A stretch of DNA of 64,000 bases. Source: Candidatus Pseudoruminococcus merdavium (GTDB taxonomy: Bacteria; Bacillota; Clostridia; Oscillospirales; Ruminococcaceae). Of the stretch, positions 9,769 through 21,532 are shown piece after piece. The notes under the pieces are model-generated. The model had not been told where the DNA came from and did not search any database. It saw only the letters and a program-made list of their open reading frames with translations. Location of the stretch: NCBI GenBank assembly GCA_904419745.1, contig CAJFSS010000001.1, positions 175,815 through 239,814 of the forward strand, in the 5' to 3' direction. The position numbers were made by a program, and so were the translations under genes. Position 1 is the first letter of the stretch, and each line of letters starts with the position of its first letter.

Positions 9769-12700
9769 TTGGAATTTAACGCATTTGAATCCATGAAAAT
9801 CGGCCTTGCTTCTCCGGAACAGATCCGCGAGTGGTCTTATGGAGAGGTCAAGAAACCGGAGACGATAAATTACAGGACGCTCAAACCGGAGCGCGACGGC
9901 CTTTTCTGCGAACGCATTTTTGGGCCGACAAAGGACTGGGAATGCCACTGCGGCAAATATAAGAGGATCCGCTACAAGGGTAAAATCTGTGACCGCTGCG
10001 GGGTTGAAGTGACCCGTGCAAAAGTTAGAAGAGAGAGGATGGGCCACATTGAGCTGGCCGCTCCTGTCTCCCATATCTGGTATTTCAAGGGAATCCCCTC
10101 ACGCATGGGCCTGATTCTGGATATTTCCCCGAGGCTGCTCGAGAAGGTTCTCTACTTTGCAGCTTATATTGTCACCGATCCGGGGAATACCCCGCTGGAA
10201 ACGAATCAGCTGCTGACAGAAAAAGAATACCGTGATATGCGGGAAAAATACGAAGATGAATTCAAAGCCGGCATGGGTGCAGAGGCTATTAAGGAACTGC
10301 TCCAGAAGCTGGATTTGGAAAAACTCGCAGTGGAGCTCAAAGAGGAACTCGATGCCTCTACCGGCCAAAAACGTGCGAGAATCCTCAAGAGGCTGGAGGT
10401 TGTGGAGGCGTTCCGCACTTCCGGCAACAAACCGGAGTGGATGATTCTCGACGTCATCCCGGTTATCCCGCCCGATATCCGCCCGATGGTACAGCTGGAT
10501 GGCGGCCGTTTCGCCACCTCCGATCTGAATGATTTGTACCGCCGTGTCATCAACCGGAACAACCGCCTGAAAAGGTTGTTAGAACTTGGTGCTCCGGATA
10601 TCATTGTCCGCAATGAGAAGAGAATGCTTCAGGAAGCGGTTGACGCATTGATTGACAACGGCAGACGCGGCCGTCCGGTGACAGGCCCGAACAACCGTCC
10701 ACTCAAATCCCTTTCCGATATGCTCAAGGGAAAACAGGGACGTTTCCGCCAGAACCTGCTCGGAAAACGTGTCGACTACTCCGGACGTTCGGTTATCGTA
10801 GTTGGTCCGGAACTGAAAATGTATCAGTGTGGCCTTCCGAAAGAGATGGCTCTGGAGCTGTTTAAGCCCTTTGTCATGAAACGCCTGGTGGAGACTGGCA
10901 AGGCTGGGAATATCAAGAGCGCCCGCAAGATGGTTGACCGTGCAAAGGATGACGTCTGGGACGCTTTGGAAATCGTGATCAAAGACCATCCGGTTTTGCT
11001 CAACCGTGCGCCGACCCTGCATAGACTGGGTATCCAGGCATTTGAACCCGTCCTGGTAGAAGGCAGGGCGCTGAAGCTCCACCCGCTCGTCTGTACCGCA
11101 TACAACGCGGACTTCGACGGCGACCAGATGGCGGTCCATGTTCCTCTGTCCGCAGAGGCACAGGCAGAGGCAAGGTTCCTTATGCTTGCTGCAAACAACC
11201 TGCTCAAGCCGTCCGACGGACGCCCGGTTGCAGTCCCGACGCAGGATATGATTCTCGGCTCCTACTACCTGACCTTGGTCAAAGAAGGAGAGCCAGGGGA
11301 AGGTAAGGTCTTCCGCGACGTCAACGAGGCCCTGATGGCGTATCAAGCTGGCGTTGTTGGACTCCATGCTCCTATTCGCGTGCGTGTTTCCAAAGAGATT
11401 GGTGGACATAAGATTACCAAGCTCATCGATGCAACCGTCGGCCGTTTGATTTTCAATACTCCAATCCCACAGGATTTAGGGTATGTGGATCGTCAAAACT
11501 CCGACAGCGTCCTTGACCTTGAAGTTGCTTTCCTGGTTGGCAAAAAACAACTTGGAAACATTATTGACCGCTGTATCAAAGTCCACGGTACCACCCGTAC
11601 TTCTGAAATCCTGGATGAGATTAAAGCCCAGGGCTACAAGTATTCCACAAAAGGTGCGATTACGGTTTCTGTCGCGGATGCCGTCATTCCACCACAGAAG
11701 AAAGAACTTCTGGCGGAAGCAGACGCGCAGATTGATAAGGTTACCAAGCAGTACCGCAGAGGTCTTATCTCGGATGAAGAGCGGTACAATGCGGTTATTA
11801 AAACCTGGAATGAGACAACCGATAAGGTTGCTGACGCGCTGAAAGACAACTTGGGCCAGTATAACCCAATCTTTATGATGGCGGATTCCGGTGCGCGTGG
11901 TTCCATGAACCAGATTCGTCAGCTTGCCGGAATGCGCGGACTGATTGCAAATACCTCCGGTCATGCAATCGAAATTCCAATTCGTTCCAACTACCGTGAA
12001 GGGTTGAATATCCTGGAATACTTCATTTCTTCCCGTGGTGCGAGAAAAGGACTTGCCGATACTGCTCTGAGAACGGCAGACTCCGGTTACCTGACTCGTC
12101 GTCTGGTTGACGTCTCCCAGGATGTCATCGTCCGTCAGGATGACTGCGGTACCCATAATGGTATCTATGTGTATGACATCAAGGATGGCAATGAGATGAT
12201 CGAGGATATGCAGGAACGTCTGGTTGGACGTTATCCGGCAGAGGACATCATTGATCCGCAGACCGGGGAAGTCCTGGTCAGCCGGGAAAAGATGATGACC
12301 GATGTGGATGCCGCCAAAGTTGTCAAAGCAGGCATTAAGCGCGTGAAGATCCGCTCCATTCTCACCTGTGCTTCTAAGCAGGGAATCTGCGCACACTGCT
12401 ATGGCGCAAACCTTGCAAACGGAAAATCCGCCGCAATCGGCGAGGCTGTTGGTATTATTGCCGCGCAGTCCATTGGTGAGCCGGGTACCCAGCTGACCAT
12501 GCGTACCTTCCATACGGGCGGTATCGCAAACGCCGAGGATATCACACAGGGTCTCCCCCGTGTCGAAGAATTGTTTGAGGGCAGAAAGCCAAAACATCTC
12601 GCTATTATCAGCGAAATCGCCGGTGAGGTACGGATTGACGAAATTAAGAAAAACCGTCACGCAATCGTCTTTAATAAGGAAACCGGGGAAGAGGCAAGCT

Positions 12701-13320
12701 ATCTGATTCCTTACGGTTCCAGATTGAAAGTAAATGACGGGGATGTTATTGAAGCGGGCGACCTCATCACAGAGGGCTCTGTCAATCCGCATGATGTCCT
12801 GGCGATTAAGGGAGAGGAAGCTGTCCAGGATTACCTGATTCAAGAAGTACAGAGAGTCTACCGGATGCAGGGTGTTGATGTCAATGACAAGCACATTGAA
12901 GTCATTGTCCGTCAGATGATGCGTAAAGTCCGTGTGGACGATGCAGGCGACACGACGCTGCTTGCTGGTTCCATGATTGATAAGAGCGAATTTGAAACTG
13001 CCAATGAGGAAATTGAGGCAAGAGTTGCGGCAGGGGAAACGGATCTTCGTCCTGCTACCTGTGTGCCGGTTCTGCTTGGTATTACCAAAGCTTCCCTGGC
13101 AACGGATTCTTTCCTCTCTGCAGCATCCTTCCAGGAGACCACAAGAGTGCTCACCGATGCGGCAATTAAAGGAAAAGTTGATCCGTTGCTCGGCTTGAAA
13201 GAAAATGTTATCATTGGTAAGCTGGTTCCTGCTGGAACTGGTATGGCATGTTACCGCGATGTAGGGGTATTGGAAGAGAATAATTCCTCCGCAGAAGTAT
13301 TGACAAATAGCGCGGAATAA
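9769..13320 (+). CDS. rpoC: RNA polymerase beta' subunit
   Basis: 1183 residues. It carries the active-site motif [12 protein letters not shown] (about 446-457), whose three Asp bind the catalytic Mg2+. The N-terminal zinc site has Cys 59, 61, 74 and 77 (CHC...CDRC), and the second zinc site includes [11 protein letters not shown] (about 867-877). It begins at TTG 9769 ([21 protein letters not shown] N terminus), eight bases after GAGAGGGG; no ATG fits the conserved N terminus. It is co-transcribed with rpoB. A promoter for the following ribosomal genes lies over its last codons. Confidence 0.98.
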   Translation: MEFNAFESMKIGLASPEQIREWSYGEVKKPETINYRTLKPERDGLFCERIFGPTKDWECHCGKYKRIRYKGKICDRCGVEVTRAKVRRERMGHIELAAPVSHIWYFKGIPSRMGLILDISPRLLEKVLYFAAYIVTDPGNTPLETNQLLTEKEYRDMREKYEDEFKAGMGAEAIKELLQKLDLEKLAVELKEELDASTGQKRARILKRLEVVEAFRTSGNKPEWMILDVIPVIPPDIRPMVQLDGGRFATSDLNDLYRRVINRNNRLKRLLELGAPDIIVRNEKRMLQEAVDALIDNGRRGRPVTGPNNRPLKSLSDMLKGKQGRFRQNLLGKRVDYSGRSVIVVGPELKMYQCGLPKEMALELFKPFVMKRLVETGKAGNIKSARKMVDRAKDDVWDALEIVIKDHPVLLNRAPTLHRLGIQAFEPVLVEGRALKLHPLVCTAYNADFDGDQMAVHVPLSAEAQAEARFLMLAANNLLKPSDGRPVAVPTQDMILGSYYLTLVKEGEPGEGKVFRDVNEALMAYQAGVVGLHAPIRVRVSKEIGGHKITKLIDATVGRLIFNTPIPQDLGYVDRQNSDSVLDLEVAFLVGKKQLGNIIDRCIKVHGTTRTSEILDEIKAQGYKYSTKGAITVSVADAVIPPQKKELLAEADAQIDKVTKQYRRGLISDEERYNAVIKTWNETTDKVADALKDNLGQYNPIFMMADSGARGSMNQIRQLAGMRGLIANTSGHAIEIPIRSNYREGLNILEYFISSRGARKGLADTALRTADSGYLTRRLVDVSQDVIVRQDDCGTHNGIYVYDIKDGNEMIEDMQERLVGRYPAEDIIDPQTGEVLVSREKMMTDVDAAKVVKAGIKRVKIRSILTCASKQGICAHCYGANLANGKSAAIGEAVGIIAAQSIGEPGTQLTMRTFHTGGIANAEDITQGLPRVEELFEGRKPKHLAIISEIAGEVRIDEIKKNRHAIVFNKETGEEASYLIPYGSRLKVNDGDVIEAGDLITEGSVNPHDVLAIKGEEAVQDYLIQEVQRVYRMQGVDVNDKHIEVIVRQMMRKVRVDDAGDTTLLAGSMIDKSEFETANEEIEARVAAGETDLRPATCVPVLLGITKASLATDSFLSAASFQETTRVLTDAAIKGKVDPLLGLKENVIIGKLVPAGTGMACYRDVGVLEENNSSAEVLTNSAE

Positions 13321-13329
13321 TGCTAAAAT
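13300..13329 (+). promoter_or_regulatory. Internal promoter for rpsL-rpsG-fusA
   Basis: TTGACA (13300-13305) inside the last codons of rpoC and TAAAAT (13324-13329) just after its stop, 18-bp spacer. This would let the translation genes be expressed independently of rpoBC. Confidence 0.65.
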
Positions 13330-13366
13330 ATGTACTTGTGTGTAAAACACAAAAATGTGATGTGAA

Positions 13367-13395
13367 AAGTGGGCTTTTTAACCAAAGCCCCACTT
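13367..13395 (+). other. Hairpin in the rpsL leader
   Basis: AAGTGGGCTTT pairs with AAAGCCCCACTT (one bulged C) around a 6-nt loop. The nearest T-run is more than 10 nt downstream, so it looks more like a processing or attenuation element than a strong terminator. Confidence 0.45.
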
Positions 13396-13429
13396 CCACA
13401 TAAAGAATTTTTTAGTGAGGAGGTGCAAT

Positions 13430-13855
13430 ATGCCAACCTTTAACCAGCTTGTTCGTAAGGGCAGACAGGATGTAGAGAAAAAATCCGGCGCACCTGCGCT
13501 TCAGAGAGGATATAACTCCAAGAAACGTGAGTACACCGACCATAACTCTCCACAAAAGCGTGGTGTCTGCACAGCAGTCCGTACCATGACCCCGAAAAAG
13601 CCGAACTCCGCTCTCAGAAAGATTGCCAGAGTTAAGCTCACCAACGGGATTGAGGTCACTGCTTACATCCCGGGTATCGGCCATAATCTTCAGGAGCATA
13701 GCGTTGTCCTGATCCGTGGCGGACGTGTTAAGGACCTTCCTGGTACACGTTACCATATTATCCGTGGAACTCTTGATGCACAGGGTGTAGCCAAGAGAAT
13801 GCAAGCCCGTTCCAAATACGGTGCTAAACGTCCGAAGGCTGGTGCATCAAAGTAA
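13430..13855 (+). CDS. rpsL: 30S ribosomal protein S12
   Basis: 141 residues from ATG 13430 after GAGGAGG. S12 sits in the decoding centre of the small subunit. Conserved blocks include [12 protein letters not shown] at the N terminus and [19 protein letters not shown]; the streptomycin-related lysines of PKKPNS and of the later loop are the sensitive type. The second loop, [26 protein letters not shown], is split here only to name it: [15 protein letters not shown] then [11 protein letters not shown]. It is the first gene of the str cluster here; no L7Ae-like gene separates it from rpoC. Confidence 0.98.
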   Translation: MPTFNQLVRKGRQDVEKKSGAPALQRGYNSKKREYTDHNSPQKRGVCTAVRTMTPKKPNSALRKIARVKLTNGIEVTAYIPGIGHNLQEHSVVLIRGGRVKDLPGTRYHIIRGTLDAQGVAKRMQARSKYGAKRPKAGASK

Positions 13856-13880
13856 TCAAAGCCCCAAGTAGCATTTTTGC

Positions 13881-13928
13881 TGCCGATGAGTGGCTATCTA
13901 TAGAAATTGGATAGACTCTTCATTGGCA
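13881..13928 (+). promoter_or_regulatory. Structured rpsL-rpsG intergenic hairpin, candidate ribosomal-protein leader
   Basis: TGCCGATGA (13881-13889) pairs with TCATTGGCA (13920-13928, one G-U), and an inner TATC/GATA helix extends it. It stands in the rpsL-rpsG gap, the place where S7 binds the str mRNA in E. coli. Autoregulation by S7 here is an analogy, not shown. Confidence 0.4.
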
Positions 13929-13989
13929 AACGGGAGTTTTGGAACTTTCGAGTACCTGAGATATCATTTATGTGAAGGAGGGAAGCGAA

Positions 13990-14460
13990 GTGCCAAGAAG
14001 AGGTCGTATCGCAAAAAGAGACGTACTGCCGGATCCGCTGTACAATTCCAAGCTCGTGACCCGTCTTATCAACAACATTATGTATGATGGTAAGAAAGGT
14101 GTTGCACAGAAGATTGTCTACGGTGCATTCGACATCGTCCATGAAAAAACCGGTAAAGAAGCCCTTGAAGTTTTTGAGGAAGCTATGGAAAACATCATGC
14201 CGGTCCTGGAGGTCAAAGCCCGCCGTGTCGGTGGTGCCACCTATCAGGTCCCGATGGAAGTCCGTCCGGAAAGAAGACAGACTTTGGGTCTGCGTTGGAT
14301 CACAACTTATTCCCGCAACCGTTCTGAAAAGACCATGAAAGAAAGACTGGCAGGAGAAATCCTGGATGCAGTCAATGGCAATGGCGGTGCGGTGAAGAAA
14401 CGCGAAGATACCCACAAGATGGCAGAGGCAAACAAGGCTTTTGCACATTACAGATGGTAG
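13990..14460 (+). CDS. rpsG: 30S ribosomal protein S7
   Basis: 156 residues, exactly the family length. Translation starts at GTG 13990, giving the canonical [17 protein letters not shown] terminus eight bases after AAGGAGG; an upstream ATG in the same frame would add a non-conserved six-residue extension. S7 nucleates assembly of the 30S head and contacts the exit-site tRNA. Family features seen are the [17 protein letters not shown] helix and NPR-like [14 protein letters not shown]. It lies between rpsL and fusA as in most bacteria. Confidence 0.98.
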   Translation: MPRRGRIAKRDVLPDPLYNSKLVTRLINNIMYDGKKGVAQKIVYGAFDIVHEKTGKEALEVFEEAMENIMPVLEVKARRVGGATYQVPMEVRPERRQTLGLRWITTYSRNRSEKTMKERLAGEILDAVNGNGGAVKKREDTHKMAEANKAFAHYRW

Positions 14461-14601
14461 TTTTTCCCGCGTGTTGTGTATATGTCTGTGGATAACGGAC
14501 AAACATGTTGTTAAATAGAAGTGCAGGGCGCCCTGCGGCTTGAAAAAGCTGTATTGCGCCTTGCTCCCTAATTTTTGCTATCGATTAACAAGGAGGACAA
14601 T

Positions 14602-16683
14602 ATGCCAAGAGAAATCCCACTCGAGCTTACTCGTAATATTGGCATTATGGCCCACATTGACGCCGGTAAGACCACTGCAACTGAGCGTATCCTGTACTAT
14701 ACAGGTCGTACTCATAAGATTGGTGATACCCACGAAGGTACGGCTACAATGGACTGGATGGAGCAGGAGCAGGAAAGAGGTATTACCATCACCTCCGCTG
14801 CTACTACTGCATTCTGGAAAGGCCATCGTATCAATATCATTGATACACCGGGACACGTTGACTTCACTGTAGAAGTTGAGCGTTCTCTGCGCGTACTGGA
14901 CGGCTCTGTCACAGTTTTCTGTGCAAAGGGCGGCGTTGAGCCCCAGTCTGAGACTGTTTGGCGCCAGGCTGATAAATACCATGTACCGCGTATGGCTTTT
15001 GTCAACAAGATGGATATTATGGGCGCTGATTTTTATAACGTCGTTTCCATGATGCACGACAGACTGAAATGTAATGCTATTCCTATTCAGCTGCCAATCG
15101 GCGCAGAGGATACTTTTGTCGGCGTCATCGATCTTGTTGAGATGCATGCAATTATCTATCACAACGATCTCGGTACGGACTTTACCGTAGAAGAGATCCC
15201 TGCTGATATGAAAGAGAAGGCAGAAGAATACCACAGCCAGTTGATGGAAGCGGTTGCAGAACTCGACGAGGAACTGATGATGAAGTACCTCGATGGAGAA
15301 GAGATTACAACTGACGAAATCAAAAAGGCAATCAGAAAAGGCACCATTTCCAATGAATTTGTCCCTGTCCTGTGTGGTACTGCATATCGTAACAAGGGTG
15401 TTCAGCCTTTGCTTGATGCAATCGTTGACTTTATGCCATCCCCGGTTGATGTCGACCATATCACTGGAATCAATCCGGAAACCGGTGAAGAAGAAGTCAG
15501 ACCGTCCGATGATTCTCATCCGTTTGCGGCGCTTGCATTCAAAATTGCTACCGATCCATACGTTGGAAAACTCTGCTTCTTCCGCGTATATTCCGGTTCT
15601 GTAGATGCTGGTACCACTGTCTACAATGCTAACAAGGATAACAATGAGAGAATTGGCCGTATCCTTCAGATGCACGCAAACCATAGACAGGATATTGAAA
15701 CCTGCTACGCAGGAGATATCGCCGCAGCTGTTGGCCTGAAAAATACAACAACTGGTGACACCCTCTGTGATCCCAAGGCTCCGATTATTCTTGAGTCCAT
15801 GGAATTCCCAGAGCCGGTTATCCGTGTTGCAATTGAGCCGAAGACTAAGGCAGGCCAGGAGAAAATGGGCATTGCGCTTGCAAAACTGGCGGAAGAAGAT
15901 CCGACTTTCAGAACTTATACCGATGAGGAAACCGGCCAGACTATCATTGCCGGCATGGGTGAACTCCATCTGGAAATTATTGTCGACAGACTTCTTCGCG
16001 AGTTTAAAGTTGAGGCAAATGTTGGTAAACCTCAGGTTTCTTATAAAGAGACCATCAAAGGCAATGCAGATGTTGACATGAAATATGCTAGACAGTCCGG
16101 TGGACGTGGTCAGTACGGTCATGTTAAAATCCGCGTTGAACCCAACGAAAGCGGTAAGGGCTATGAGTTCAAAAACGCAATCGTTGGCGGTGCCATCCCG
16201 AAAGAGTATATTCCTGCGGTTGATGCAGGTATCCAGGGAGCACTTCAAACCGGTATTCTTGCAGGGTATCCGGTTGTGGATGTCAAAGTCGAACTCTATG
16301 ATGGTTCCTATCATGAGGTTGACTCCTCTGAAATGGCATTCAAGATTGCCGGTTCTATGGCAATCAAAGAGGCTCTCAGAAAAGCAGGCTCCATTATCCT
16401 TGAGCCGATTATGAAAGTTGTTGTCATCACTCCGGAAGATTATATGGGTGATGTTATCGGTGACCTCAACTCCCGCCGTGGCCAGATCCAGGGCATGGAG
16501 CCGAGAAACGGTAGCGAGGAAATTACAGCAATGGTTCCTCTGTCTGAGATGTTCGGTTATGCAACCGATCTTCGTTCTAGGACTCAGGGCCGTGGCCAGT
16601 ATTCTATGGAACCGAGCCACTATATTGAGGTACCGAAGTCCATTGCAGAATCTATTATGTCTGCAAGGGCAAAAAATGACTGA
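14602..16683 (+). CDS. fusA: Elongation factor G
   Basis: 693 residues from ATG 14602, which follows AAGGAGGACAAT. EF-G is the GTPase that drives ribosome translocation. The G domain shows AHIDAGKTT (G1), the switch I block ending [13 protein letters not shown] (G3) and NKMD (G4), followed by domains II to V; domain IV contains the GGRGQYGHV loop. The upstream 141-bp gap holds a 14-bp palindrome GCAGGGCGCCCTGC at 14523-14536, which may form a small hairpin in the leader. Confidence 0.98.
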   Translation: MPREIPLELTRNIGIMAHIDAGKTTATERILYYTGRTHKIGDTHEGTATMDWMEQEQERGITITSAATTAFWKGHRINIIDTPGHVDFTVEVERSLRVLDGSVTVFCAKGGVEPQSETVWRQADKYHVPRMAFVNKMDIMGADFYNVVSMMHDRLKCNAIPIQLPIGAEDTFVGVIDLVEMHAIIYHNDLGTDFTVEEIPADMKEKAEEYHSQLMEAVAELDEELMMKYLDGEEITTDEIKKAIRKGTISNEFVPVLCGTAYRNKGVQPLLDAIVDFMPSPVDVDHITGINPETGEEEVRPSDDSHPFAALAFKIATDPYVGKLCFFRVYSGSVDAGTTVYNANKDNNERIGRILQMHANHRQDIETCYAGDIAAAVGLKNTTTGDTLCDPKAPIILESMEFPEPVIRVAIEPKTKAGQEKMGIALAKLAEEDPTFRTYTDEETGQTIIAGMGELHLEIIVDRLLREFKVEANVGKPQVSYKETIKGNADVDMKYARQSGGRGQYGHVKIRVEPNESGKGYEFKNAIVGGAIPKEYIPAVDAGIQGALQTGILAGYPVVDVKVELYDGSYHEVDSSEMAFKIAGSMAIKEALRKAGSIILEPIMKVVVITPEDYMGDVIGDLNSRRGQIQGMEPRNGSEEITAMVPLSEMFGYATDLRSRTQGRGQYSMEPSHYIEVPKSIAESIMSARAKND

Positions 16684-16700
16684 TTTTAGGCGTAAAAACC

Positions 16701-16729
16701 TTGAATTTTATCACAATACTTGCTACAAT
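16701..16729 (+). promoter_or_regulatory. Promoter of tuf
   Basis: TTGAAT (16701-16706) and TACAAT (16724-16729), 17-bp spacer, 50 bp before the tuf start. Confidence 0.65.
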
Positions 16730-16779
16730 ACCAAGTGAGCGAATCCTAAGCTTACTTAGATTAAGGGAGGAACAGTAAA

Positions 16780-17979
16780 ATGGCAAAGGCTAAATTCGAA
16801 CGTACCAAGCCACATGTTAACATTGGTACTATCGGTCACGTTGACCACGGCAAAACCACTCTGACTGCAGCTATCACCAAGACTCTGGCTCTCAAAGGCC
16901 AGGCTAAGTACGAAGCATATGATATGATTGATAAGGCTCCGGAAGAGAGAGAGCGCGGAATCACCATCAACACTGCTCACGTTGAGTATGAGACCGACAA
17001 GCGTCACTATGCACATGTTGACTGCCCGGGACATGCTGACTATGTCAAGAACATGATCACTGGTGCTGCTCAGATGGACGGCGCTATTCTGGTTGTTTCT
17101 GCTGCTGACGGCCCAATGCCGCAGACTCGTGAGCACATCCTGCTCTCCCGTCAGGTAGGCGTTCCGTATATCGTTGTTTTCATGAACAAAGCTGACCAGG
17201 TTGACGATCCTGAGCTGCTTGAGCTCGTTGAGATGGAAATCCGTGAGCTCCTCACTGAGTATGAGTTCCCTGGCGATGACATTCCTATCATCAAAGGTTC
17301 TGCTCTTCAGGCTCTGGAAGCTCCAGACGATCTGAATGATCCGGCTTACAAACCAATCCTTGAGCTCATGGACGCTGTTGACAGCTACATTCCGACTCCG
17401 GAGCGTAAAGCTGACCTGCCGTTCCTGATGCCTGTTGAGGACGTCTTCACCATTACTGGCCGTGGTACCGTTGCTACTGGTAGAGTTGAGCGTGGACAGC
17501 TTAACACTTCTGATGAGGTTGAAATTGTCGGCCTTTCTGAAGAGAAGAAGAAGACTGTTGTTACTGGTATCGAGATGTTCCGTAAAATCCTTGACTATGC
17601 TGAGGCCGGCGATAACATCGGTGCTCTGCTCCGTGGTATCCAGCGTACAGAGATCGAGCGTGGACAGGTTCTCTGCAAACCAGGCTCCATTCATCCGCAT
17701 ACCAAATTCCATGGCTCTGTCTACGTACTGAAGAAGGAAGAGGGCGGTCGTCATACTCCGTTCTTCAACAACTACAGACGTCAGTTCTATTTCAGAACCA
17801 CTGACGTTACTGGCGTTATCACTCTTCCAGAAGGCACAGAGATGTGCATGCCTGGCGATAACGTAGAGATGGACGTTGAGCTCATCACCCCGATCGCTAT
17901 CGAGGAAGGCCTCCGTTTCGCTATTCGTGAGGGCGGCCGTACCGTTGGTTCTGGCGTTGTTACTAAGATCAACGAGTAA
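16780..17979 (+). CDS. tuf: Elongation factor Tu
   Basis: 399 residues. EF-Tu delivers aminoacyl-tRNA to the ribosome. The G motifs [18 protein letters not shown] and NKAD are present, as are the conserved RGITI switch and the C-terminal barrel ending [15 protein letters not shown] 16780 follows GGGAGG. It has its own promoter behind fusA and a strong terminator, so it can be made at a higher level than the rest of the cluster. Confidence 0.98.
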   Translation: MAKAKFERTKPHVNIGTIGHVDHGKTTLTAAITKTLALKGQAKYEAYDMIDKAPEERERGITINTAHVEYETDKRHYAHVDCPGHADYVKNMITGAAQMDGAILVVSAADGPMPQTREHILLSRQVGVPYIVVFMNKADQVDDPELLELVEMEIRELLTEYEFPGDDIPIIKGSALQALEAPDDLNDPAYKPILELMDAVDSYIPTPERKADLPFLMPVEDVFTITGRGTVATGRVERGQLNTSDEVEIVGLSEEKKKTVVTGIEMFRKILDYAEAGDNIGALLRGIQRTEIERGQVLCKPGSIHPHTKFHGSVYVLKKEEGGRHTPFFNNYRRQFYFRTTDVTGVITLPEGTEMCMPGDNVEMDVELITPIAIEEGLRFAIREGGRTVGSGVVTKINE

Positions 17980-17996
17980 TTTCTGTTTACAGAATT

Positions 17997-18031
17997 AAAA
18001 GACCAAGGAGTTTTCTCCTTGGTCTTTTTTT
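17997..18031 (+). terminator. Terminator after tuf
   Basis: AAAAGACCAAGGAG / CTCCTTGGTCTTTT, 14-bp perfect stem with TTTT loop and a following T-run. Confidence 0.92.
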
Positions 18032-18063
18032 AACTTCTGGATCCTTTTTATAAGTACGAAAAT

Positions 18064-18098
18064 AAAAAACAGGGTTGCCAATGGCAACCCTGTTTTTT
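18064..18098 (-). terminator. Terminator after metK
   Basis: A perfect 16-bp stem (AAAAAACAGGGTTGCC and complement) with a 3-nt loop. It is symmetric with A6/T6 flanks, so it can work in both directions; it stands 12 bp after the metK stop. Confidence 0.9.
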
Positions 18099-18109
18099 CT
18101 ATAATAGCA

Positions 18110-19288
18110 TTATCTTATTGCATCCAAAAGAGCTTGTGTACGGTCTGTACGTTCCCATTTTACCAAAAGCTCTTCTCTGCCCATGTGGCCATAAGCAGCA
18201 AGTTTTTGGTAAATAGGACGGCGGAGATCTAAGTCACGGATGATTGCAGAAGGACGAAGGTCAAATACTTTTTCGACTGCCGTGGCAAGAATATCATCAG
18301 AGACCGTTCCTGTCCCGTAGGTGTTGACATATATGGAAACTGGATGTGCAACACCAATCGCATAGGCAAGCTGAATTTCACAGCGTTTGGCAAGACCGGC
18401 AGCAACAATGTTCTTGGCGACATATCGCGCCGCATAGGCGGCTGAGCGGTCAACTTTTGATGGATCTTTGCCGGAGAATGCACCGCCCCCATGGCTGGCT
18501 GTACCGCCATAAGTATCCACAATAATTTTTCGTCCGGTCAGTCCACTGTCTCCCTGCGGGCCGCCAATGACAAAACGTCCTGTTGGATTGACATAAATTT
18601 TTGTGTTCTCATCCATCATCTCGGGGTCAATGACCGGCTTAATTACATGTTCAATAATATCCTTCCGAATTGTCTCCAAGGATACTTCTGCGCCGTGCTG
18701 GGAGGAAATGACGACGGCTTCTATCCGTATAGGTCTGTCGTCCTCATATTCCACAGTGACCTGACTCTTTCCATCCGGACGCAGATAATCCAATGTGCCG
18801 TTTTTGCGCACCTCTGTCAGTCTTTTGGCCAGTTTATGCGCCAAAGAAATCGGCAATGGCATAAGCTCCGGGGTTTCATCACAGGCATATCCGAACATCA
18901 TGCCCTGATCTCCGGCTCCCTGGTCGTTTTCATCATTCTCAAGTCCTTCTTTTACTTCCAAAGCTCTGTCCACGCCCATTGCAATATCCGGGGACTGCTC
19001 GTCAATCGAGGTGATGACCGCACAGGTATCGCAGTCAAATCCAAATTTTGCACGGTCGTATCCGATTTCGCGGATGACATTACGGGCAATTTTAGGGATA
19101 TCTACATAGCATTTGGTCGTAATTTCACCCATAATATTGACAAGGCCGGTGGTAACGGTGGTTTCACAGGCAACGCGTGCATAGGGATCCTGGGCAATGA
19201 TGGCGTCCAGGACAGCATCGGAAATCTGATCACAGATTTTATCCGGATGTCCTTCGGTTACAGATTCAGAAGTGAAAAAATGTTTCAT
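18110..19288 (-). CDS. metK: S-adenosylmethionine synthetase
   Basis: 392 residues. It makes SAM from methionine and ATP in the cytoplasm. Motifs: the N-terminal [20 protein letters not shown] (catalytic His in GHPDK), [12 protein letters not shown] and the phosphate-binding [19 protein letters not shown]. The start chosen is the ATG at 19288, eight bases from AAGGA, giving MKHFFTSES as in homologues; an ATG three codons earlier overlaps the ribosome binding site. A SAM-I riboswitch with terminator precedes it, so high SAM should shut it off. Confidence 0.97.
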   Translation of the reverse strand: MKHFFTSESVTEGHPDKICDQISDAVLDAIIAQDPYARVACETTVTTGLVNIMGEITTKCYVDIPKIARNVIREIGYDRAKFGFDCDTCAVITSIDEQSPDIAMGVDRALEVKEGLENDENDQGAGDQGMMFGYACDETPELMPLPISLAHKLAKRLTEVRKNGTLDYLRPDGKSQVTVEYEDDRPIRIEAVVISSQHGAEVSLETIRKDIIEHVIKPVIDPEMMDENTKIYVNPTGRFVIGGPQGDSGLTGRKIIVDTYGGTASHGGGAFSGKDPSKVDRSAAYAARYVAKNIVAAGLAKRCEIQLAYAIGVAHPVSIYVNTYGTGTVSDDILATAVEKVFDLRPSAIIRDLDLRRPIYQKLAAYGHMGREELLVKWERTDRTQALLDAIR

Positions 19289-19320
19289 CAAATCCATCCT
19301 TTCTAAAAAACTTTCGTGTA

Positions 19321-19358
19321 TGACAAAAAGAAAAGCGTCTCGAAAACGAGACGCTTTT
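19321..19358 (-). terminator. Expression-platform terminator of the SAM-I riboswitch
   Basis: On the minus strand AAAAGCGTCTCG-TTTT-CGAGACGCTTTT is followed by CTTTTT. It lies between the aptamer and the metK start. Confidence 0.92.
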
Positions 19359-19369
19359 GTAACAAATTT

Positions 19370-19468
19370 GTTCCCTCATCTCTCGTTTTACCGCTGGAAT
19401 TGGCACCTTGTTTTCACAACAGGTTGCCGGGTTTCATAGGGCCAGTCCCTCCACCGCTCTTGATAAGG
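19370..19468 (-). promoter_or_regulatory. SAM-I (S-box) riboswitch aptamer
   Basis: The minus strand contains the S-box signature in order: CTTATCAAGAGCGGTGGAGG, then GGCCCTATGAAACCCGGCAACC, abbreviated as GACTGGCCCTATGAA and ACCCGGCAACC, then AAGGTGCCAATTCC and the closing GAGAGATGAGG pairing with the 5' strand. It directly precedes a terminator and metK, the classical SAM-repressed arrangement. Confidence 0.95.
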
Positions 19469-19483
19469 TATTCAGTTTTTCTT

Positions 19484-19512
19484 ATTATAGCGAAATTATA
19501 GCATGCTGTCAA
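19484..19512 (-). promoter_or_regulatory. Promoter of the SAM-riboswitch/metK transcript
   Basis: Minus strand TTGACA (19512-19507), 17-bp spacer, TATAAT (19489-19484): full consensus. Confidence 0.88.
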
Positions 19513-19527
19513 CGACATTTTTTGACT

Positions 19528-20085
19528 TTATATGTGATTATGCTTCAATAAGGGAATCCTTTCCAATGCCTTGAAAAGAACTGCCGAAAAAACGGAATTT
19601 ACAGAAATCTTAATCAGGTTAAAAGGAATGATGAATGGCCAAAGGAGTGCAATCACAGCATCGGTTGGGACAGACATAAAGATTGGTGTGATAAAGATAT
19701 TGGCAACGCCCATGACAGCAGTGGCGCATAATGTCCCACAAATAAGAGCAAAGATCATTCCTTTTAAGGTTTTCCATTTGCTGTAAATCAGGCCTGCCAC
19801 AAGAACATAACATCCTGTTGCGAGAATGTGCATGATAATACCATAAATCCCACTGCCGGCACTGACTGTGACGCCTTGGATTACAGAAGTAATCACTGTC
19901 AGTAAAAAGCCGCTAAGCGGACCATAGAGAAAAGTGGCAAAAATGATGGGGATGTCTGCCGGATCATATTCCAGAAAAGCGGTTGCTGGGAAAATGGGAA
20001 AATGAATCATCCAGACAAGGATAATGGAAATAGCTGCGAGCAGTCCCATAGTGGTGAGTTTGCGGGTGGTGAATGTTGTGTTCAT
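19528..20085 (-). CDS. ribU: Riboflavin ECF transporter substrate-binding subunit RibU
   Basis: About 185 residues, typical for an S component, with six hydrophobic helices. The conserved riboflavin-type motif EYDPADIP lies after the first helix. The start is ATG 20085, following GGAGGAACAAGC; the frame extends ten codons upstream without a signal. An FMN riboswitch controls it, which supports riboflavin rather than another vitamin as the substrate. It should work with a shared energising module (EcfA, EcfA', EcfT) encoded elsewhere. No stem-loop terminator is obvious between it and the metK promoter. Confidence 0.92.
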   Translation of the reverse strand: MNTTFTTRKLTTMGLLAAISIILVWMIHFPIFPATAFLEYDPADIPIIFATFLYGPLSGFLLTVITSVIQGVTVSAGSGIYGIIMHILATGCYVLVAGLIYSKWKTLKGMIFALICGTLCATAVMGVANIFITPIFMSVPTDAVIALLWPFIIPFNLIKISVNSVFSAVLFKALERIPLLKHNHI

Positions 20086-20121
20086 GCTTGTTCCTCCATT
20101 TGGAGCCTGTACCAAGGGAAA

Positions 20122-20160
20122 CAGAAAACGCCCATGAATGGTAGTTACCGTTCATGGGCG
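20122..20160 (-). terminator. Expression-platform terminator of the FMN riboswitch
   Basis: On the minus strand CGCCCATGAA(C)GGTA pairs with TACC(A)TTCATGGGCG (one mismatch), followed by TTTTC. Confidence 0.88.
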
Positions 20161-20195
20161 CTATGCGTTTTATGGAACAAAAAATCCCATATCCC

Positions 20196-20324
20196 GTTTC
20201 TTCCATCCGGACTATACCGTCGGTTGTGGAATCACACCACATCAGCATGCGTATTGCATGTTCGCGGACTTAAAAGAATTTTACTTTCTCACCGCCGGTG
20301 AGGAATTACACCTCGCCCTGAAAC
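20196..20324 (-). promoter_or_regulatory. FMN riboswitch (RFN element)
   Basis: Minus strand shows the RFN blocks in order: CAGGGCGAGGTG, TTCCTCACCGGCGGT, AAGTCCGCGA, GATGTGGTGTGATTCCACA, ACCGACGGTATAGTCCGGATG and GAAGAA (the last two run together and are split here). It precedes a terminator and ribU, so FMN should repress riboflavin uptake. Confidence 0.95.
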
Positions 20325-20343
20325 AGACATTGAATTTATACTA

Positions 20344-20372
20344 ATTATATTCTTGTATTAGTTTTTTGTCAA
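20344..20372 (-). promoter_or_regulatory. Promoter of the FMN-riboswitch/ribU transcript
   Basis: Minus strand TTGACA (20372-20367) and TATAAT (20349-20344), 17-bp spacer. Confidence 0.88.
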
Positions 20373-20496
20373 GCAAACTATTTGTCATTTTCATTAATAT
20401 TTTCCTATTCTATCATTGGAATGGGAAAAAAATTTTTGGGAATAACAACAATAAAGTTCTCTTTTAGGGTTCAATATAAGTACTAAAAGGAGATAA

Positions 20497-21147
<651 letters not shown>

Positions 21148-21532
21148 GATAAGGACGGTTTTGGACAATTTGCAGTTGTCCTTCCCATGTAAAAATTACA
21201 TAGAATCGGGTAAATAATAAGGCTCAACTGTTCTCCAGTTTTCGGGACATCGATTAGGAAAGAAAGGGGATTTTTGAACCATAGCAAAAAAGAAAAGAGG
21301 AATATCCAGGAAATCGTATGTCTCTCAACTGTCTCGATGAGAGGCTATCTCAACAGTGCTGCATTTTTGTGCAAAATATTGTGTCGCAACGGCCGTTTAT
21401 GGTATGATAAAAGAAAAACAAATCAAGCAGGGGACAATTGCCTTTTTGGAATAGGCTCTTTATGAAATTATTTTTCCCCCGAAAAATTTGAATGGGTACC
21501 TACGAACCATAGAAGGGAAGAACAGGGATATC
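21148..21532 (+). other. Intergenic region, long leader of the helicase gene
   Basis: No supported gene. A possible promoter is TTGTGT near 21379 with TATGAT near 21403 (18-bp spacer), which would leave a leader of about 120 nt before the helicase. A 63-codon TTG-started frame (21274-21465) has no recognisable features. Confidence 0.4.

Noticed and set aside
11476..13350. 624-codon open frame antisense to rpoC
   Set aside because: Same reason: antisense shadow of a long conserved gene.
14578..16620. 680-codon open frame antisense to fusA
   Set aside because: Shadow of the coding bias of fusA on the other strand; no family features and no ribosome binding site.
21274..21465. 63-codon TTG-started frame before the helicase
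   Set aside because: A weak ribosome binding site is present but nothing in the product is recognisable, and the promoter candidate lies inside it.
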